A program made the translations under genes and the position numbers. Shown here piece by piece: positions 7,057-9,367 of a DNA stretch of 9,367 nucleotides. Positions within the stretch are counted from its first letter, which is position 1, and the number at the start of each line of letters is the position of its first letter. Location of the stretch: assembly GCA_946403565.1 (NCBI GenBank), contig CAMJAJ010000029.1, forward strand, positions 1-9,367, written 5' to 3'. The notes below the pieces were generated by a model. It ran no database searches. It was not told the origin of the DNA and saw only the letters and a program-made list of their open reading frames with translations. This DNA comes from an uncultured Treponema sp. GTDB lineage: Bacteria; Spirochaetota; Spirochaetia; Treponematales; Treponemataceae.

Positions 7057-7118
7057 GAAAAAATTGTGCAAAATCGGCATTTTTTTTACACTTGATGCAT
7101 AACAGCCTTTCTTTTCCT

Positions 7119-7124
7119 TATAAT
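7119..7124 (+). promoter_or_regulatory. Candidate -10 box for the regulator gene
   Basis: A perfect TATAAT occurs at 7119-7124 on the plus strand. The 17-base position upstream (7096-7101) is TGCATA, a poor -35. TTGATG at 7092-7097 is better but 21 bases away. Transcription from here would give a leader of about 70 bases to the LacI start and would begin inside the palindrome at 7128-7146. Confidence 0.4.
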
Positions 7125-7127
7125 GCC

Positions 7128-7146
7128 TGTAAAATCGATTTTTACA
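7128..7146. promoter_or_regulatory. LacI-family-like palindromic operator with CG centre
   Basis: The sequence TGTAAAATCGATTTTTACA has seven-base inverted arms TGTAAAA/TTTTACA around TCGAT. The inner AAAATCGATTTT is a perfect 12-base palindrome. The TGTAAA...TTTACA form with central CG is what LacI/GalR-family and CcpA-type sites look like. It starts four bases after the TATAAT at 7119-7124, so binding would block transcription from it. It could serve autoregulation by the adjacent LacI protein or catabolite control by a CcpA-like protein. Confidence 0.6.
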
Positions 7147-7167
7147 AAAAAATTATTTATTGTGCAT

Positions 7168-7196
7168 TTGACACAATCACTGTTATGTATTACAGT
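7168..7196 (+). promoter_or_regulatory. Alternative regulator promoter that would give a leaderless transcript
   Basis: TTGACA (7168-7173) is followed by 17 bases and TACAGT (7191-7196, four of six matches to TATAAT). The expected start point, about six to seven bases after the -10, coincides with the regulator ATG at 7203. The -35 overlaps the inverted repeat ATTGTG (7159-7164)/CACAAT (7172-7177). That repeat is another operator candidate, so the promoter could be autoregulated. Confidence 0.4.
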
Positions 7197-7202
7197 AAAA
7201 GT

Positions 7203-8246
7203 ATGGCAGGAAAAGTGACAATACAGGACATCGCCAACGAACTGGGCCTTTCCAGGAACACCGTATCCAAGGCCATCAACAGCACGGGGATCATCGCCGA
7301 CCAGACGCGCGAGACTATCCTCAAGAAAGCGGCCGAGATGGGCTACAAGCTCTTTGCCCAGCCGGAATCAGGCGGCCCCGAGAAGGAGCGGAAGGAGCTG
7401 GTGCTGCTGACCGCATCCGCGCTGGGGGCCTCCCATTTTTCCGCGAAGATGATGGACGAGATGCAGGAGGAGGCATCCCAGATGGGATACGGCTTCACCA
7501 TCTACCGGGTCATGCCCCAGGAGCTTGAGGACCTGACCCTGCCCGCGAATTTCGACCTGCAGCGGGCGGCGGGGATTTTCTGCGTAGAGATGTTCCACGG
7601 AGCCTACAGCGCCATGCTCTGCACGCTGGGGCTTCCCGTTGTCTTCATAGACACCGCCGTCACCTTCGAGGACAAAGCCCTCCCTGCGGATGTCCTTTTA
7701 ATGGAAAACAGGAGCGGCATCTACGCGTTCGTGAAGGAGATGGCCGACCGCGGCAAGAGCGGGATAGCCTTCGTCGGGGAAGCCCTGCACTGCATGTCAT
7801 TCTACGAGCGTTACGATGCCTACATGGGCGCGCTCAGGCTCTTCTCCCTGCCCTACCGCCCCGAATACTGCATCACCGGCACGTCCCGGGGCCTGGACTA
7901 CCCGCCCCACGAGAGCTACCTTGCCTACCTGGAGGAGTCCTTCCGTAAATGGGACAAGCTTCCCTCCGTCACCATCTGCGCCAATGACTTCGTCGCCATG
8001 GACGTGCTGCACGTGTTCAGGAAGCTTGGCATAAGCGTGCCCGACGACATGTACCTCTGCGGCTTCGACGACTCCCCGGAGTCCCGCCTGGTCAGCCCCG
8101 CGCTGACGACCATCCGCATACACGGAAAGGCGATGGGCAGGGAGGCCATACGGCTCCTCTTCTCGCGCATCAAGGAGCCGGGCCTGGAATTCCGCACCGT
8201 CTACAGCGGGACCACCCTCCTCTACAGAGGGTCCACGGGAGACTGA
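7203..8246 (+). CDS. LacI-family transcriptional regulator of the sucrose/fructan locus
   Basis: This 347-residue DNA-binding repressor probably senses the imported sugar or a product. The LacI helix-turn-helix is at residues 6-26 (TIQDIANELGLSRNTVSKAIN). The periplasmic-binding-protein-like sensor domain follows from about residue 65, with the expected MSFYERYDAY, CANDFVAMDVL and CGFDDSPESRLVSPALTTI stretches. The hinge is unusual: GYKLFAQPES (47-56) replaces the usual GYxPNxxARxL. The frame is open back to a TTG at 7050, but that would run through the control region, so I chose the ATG at 7203, five residues before TIQDIA. An ATG at 7185 is an alternative. None of these starts has a Shine-Dalgarno, unlike the other sugar-locus genes. 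It is transcribed divergently from the import operon and is followed after 46 bases by the fructokinase gene. Confidence 0.92.
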   Translation: MAGKVTIQDIANELGLSRNTVSKAINSTGIIADQTRETILKKAAEMGYKLFAQPESGGPEKERKELVLLTASALGASHFSAKMMDEMQEEASQMGYGFTIYRVMPQELEDLTLPANFDLQRAAGIFCVEMFHGAYSAMLCTLGLPVVFIDTAVTFEDKALPADVLLMENRSGIYAFVKEMADRGKSGIAFVGEALHCMSFYERYDAYMGALRLFSLPYRPEYCITGTSRGLDYPPHESYLAYLEESFRKWDKLPSVTICANDFVAMDVLHVFRKLGISVPDDMYLCGFDDSPESRLVSPALTTIRIHGKAMGREAIRLLFSRIKEPGLEFRTVYSGTTLLYRGSTGD

Positions 8247-8292
8247 CAGCCCCCGGGCTTTCAAAATAAAACTTGCTCATGGAGGAAGCATT

Positions 8293-9288
8293 ATGCCTGA
8301 TATGGAAAAGAAGAAATACGACGTGACCGCGCTCGGTGAAGTCCTAATAGACTTCACCTATTCGGGGACGAACGATGACGGAAAGAAACTGTACGAGGAG
8401 AACCCAGGCGGTGCGCCCGCCAACTGCGTCTGCGCCGTCGCCAAGCTCGGAGGCAGGGGAGCCTTCATCGGGATGACGGGGCGGGACTCCTTCGGACAGG
8501 ACATCCGCGCCGTGCTGGGAAATCTCGGCGTGGACACGAGCGGGATCCGCTACAGCGACAGGCAGCACACGACGCTTGCGTTCGTCAGCCTCGCGGAGAA
8601 CGGGGAGCGGACATTCAGCTTCTGCCGGAATCCCGGGGCGGACACGCAGATAGCCCCCTCCGACCTGGACATGGACATGCTCGCCCGGACTCGGATCCTG
8701 CACATCGGCTCGCTTTCCCTTACGGACGAACCCGCAAAGAGCACGACGCTCAAGGCAGTCTCGCTCGTCAAAGCAGCGGGGGGCCTTGTCTCCTACGATC
8801 CCAACTACCGCGCAAGCCTCTGGCATGGCAGGGACGACGCGATTCCCCTGATGAAAAGCATCTTCCCCCTCGCGGACATAGTGAAAATCTCGGAAGAGGA
8901 GATGGAGCTGCTGTTCGGAAAGGGCCTGTCCTACGAGGACGGCGCACGGCAGGTCCTCGGGCTCGGCCCCTCGCTCGTGACGATCACCCTCGGGTCAAAA
9001 GGCGTGTACTATGCGGCAAAACAAGGCTTCTCCGGCCAGCTCGCCGTCCGGAAGGTCAAGGTCGCGGACACGACCGGGGCGGGCGACAGCTTTGGCGGGG
9101 GCCTGCTCTACCGGCTCAGCAGGAGGGAGGATCCCTTAACATTCACGAAGGAGGAGCTGGAACAGGATGTCAGCTTTGCCAATGCGGTCGCATCCCTCTG
9201 CGTCATGAAGCGGGGGGCCATACCCGCCCTTCCCGACCTCGCGCAGGTACAGGACTTCCTGCGGGACCAGCAGGCAAATCCCTCCTGA
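8293..9288 (+). CDS. PfkB-family fructokinase
   Basis: This 331-residue ribokinase-family sugar kinase most likely phosphorylates free fructose at C6 using ATP, feeding fructose 6-phosphate to glycolysis in the cytoplasm. The N-terminal substrate-binding motif ENPGGAPANCVCAVAKLGG (36-54) and the C-terminal DTTGAGDSFGGG (259-270) with catalytic base D265 are intact. DPNYR (169-173) and KISEEE (198-203) also match bacterial fructokinases. The length is typical. GGAGG at 8281-8285 with a seven-base spacer supports the ATG at 8293. It lies 46 bases after the LacI gene on the same strand, so it is probably in the same transcript. The divergent GH32 enzyme produces its substrate. Related PfkB kinases such as 2-keto-3-deoxygluconate kinase cannot be excluded by motif alone, but the context strongly favours fructose. 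Confidence 0.92.
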   Translation: MPDMEKKKYDVTALGEVLIDFTYSGTNDDGKKLYEENPGGAPANCVCAVAKLGGRGAFIGMTGRDSFGQDIRAVLGNLGVDTSGIRYSDRQHTTLAFVSLAENGERTFSFCRNPGADTQIAPSDLDMDMLARTRILHIGSLSLTDEPAKSTTLKAVSLVKAAGGLVSYDPNYRASLWHGRDDAIPLMKSIFPLADIVKISEEEMELLFGKGLSYEDGARQVLGLGPSLVTITLGSKGVYYAAKQGFSGQLAVRKVKVADTTGAGDSFGGGLLYRLSRREDPLTFTKEELEQDVSFANAVASLCVMKRGAIPALPDLAQVQDFLRDQQANPS

Positions 9289-9367
9289 CCTGCCGCCGGT
9301 CTCACGCGTCCTAAGGAGGTATGGACCAAGGAGTACGAACGGTGGACGAAAAGAAGCCTTGAAAGCA
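9289..9367 (+). other. Right-end fragment: strong ribosome site and a startless open frame resembling a phosphosugar mutase N-terminus
   Basis: After the fructokinase stop there is AAGGAGG at 9313-9319. The only nearby ATG (9321) is one base away and its frame stops after 13 codons. The frame beginning at 9322 is open to the window end and reads WTKEYERWTKRSLES. This resembles the K-E-Y-x-R-W opening typical of phosphoglucomutase/phosphomannomutase proteins, judged from memory. No ATG, GTG or TTG exists in that frame between the fructokinase stop and this segment. Either the gene begins in an unusual way, or a small indel has removed its start, or the resemblance is chance. A mutase would fit a sugar locus. 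Confidence 0.25.

Larger units (their letters stand above)
7006..7067. repeat. Imperfect tandem duplication of a promoter/operator unit
   Basis: Two adjacent units share the order GCACTT-NN-GCATTTT, CAAGAAAA, then TTGT. Unit 1 runs from about 7006 to 7036 and unit 2 from 7037 to about 7067, with small indels (GT and AA) in unit 2. Unit 2 carries the TTGACA box. Unit 1 has only TTGAAA at the equivalent place and no good -10 beyond it. The active promoter therefore spans the junction of an apparent duplication. Confidence 0.65.

Noticed and set aside
7159..7177. CRP-type site TGTG...CACA
   Set aside because: The half-sites lack the TGTGA/TCACA form and the spacing is one base short of the CRP core. 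It is kept only as a generic inverted repeat.
7050..7202. N-terminal extension of the LacI protein from a TTG at 7050
   Set aside because: The extension would pass through the divergent promoter region and add about 50 residues before a helix-turn-helix that normally starts within the first ten residues. No ribosome site supports it.
8248..8259. AGCC/GGCT hairpin between the LacI and fructokinase genes as a terminator
   Set aside because: The stem is only four to five bases with a tiny loop and is followed by a single TTT. It is too weak to support a terminator call.
9321..9362. Thirteen-codon ORF (MDQGVRTVDEKKP) after AAGGAGG
   Set aside because: The Shine-Dalgarno is only one base from the ATG and the peptide has no recognisable features. 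It is mentioned only as part of the right-end puzzle.

Overview
The window reads as bacterial chromosomal DNA dominated by a compact sucrose/fructo-oligosaccharide utilisation locus, with a short accessory region at the left end. The coding DNA is GC-rich and the regulatory regions are strongly AT-rich. There are sigma70-like promoters and GGAGG ribosome binding sites. The importer is of the LplA/LplB/LplC (YtcQ-type) class with a lipoprotein binding protein. That class is common in clostridial Firmicutes (Lachnospiraceae, Oscillospiraceae), Paenibacillus and host-associated Treponema. I favour a gut or rumen Clostridia or Treponema-like organism, but the window has no marker that fixes the taxon.

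Layout: (1) 12-299, +, a small AT-richer gene of unknown function that may be incomplete at its 5' end. (2) 314-1756, -, convergent with it, a Schlafen/AlbA_2-type protein with a GHKL-like ATPase segment and a C-terminal winged helix. Its upstream region (1778-1882) carries an array of nine ACTTCAAA units plus one inverted unit, spaced about one helical turn apart. (3) 1946-6977, -, a four-gene operon reading lplB-like permease, lplC-like permease, lipoprotein solute-binding protein and cytoplasmic GH32 beta-fructosidase. (4) 6978-7202, a divergent control region with a near-consensus promoter for the operon, a duplicated about 31-bp promoter/operator unit, and two further palindromes on the regulator side. 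(5) 7203-9288, +, a LacI-family regulator followed by a PfkB-family fructokinase. (6) 9289-9367, a fragment whose reading frame resembles the start of a phosphosugar mutase but has no visible start codon.

Inferred physiology: the lipoprotein captures sucrose or a short fructan and the two permeases import it, powered by an ATPase encoded elsewhere. The cytoplasmic GH32 enzyme hydrolyses it, and the fructokinase phosphorylates the released fructose to fructose 6-phosphate. The LacI-type protein would repress both arms from the shared intergenic region.

No complete novel multi-gene system is evident. The unusual signals are the helically phased array in front of the AlbA_2 gene, the duplicated promoter/operator unit, a regulator that lacks a Shine-Dalgarno and may be leaderless, and the apparently startless open frame at the right end.
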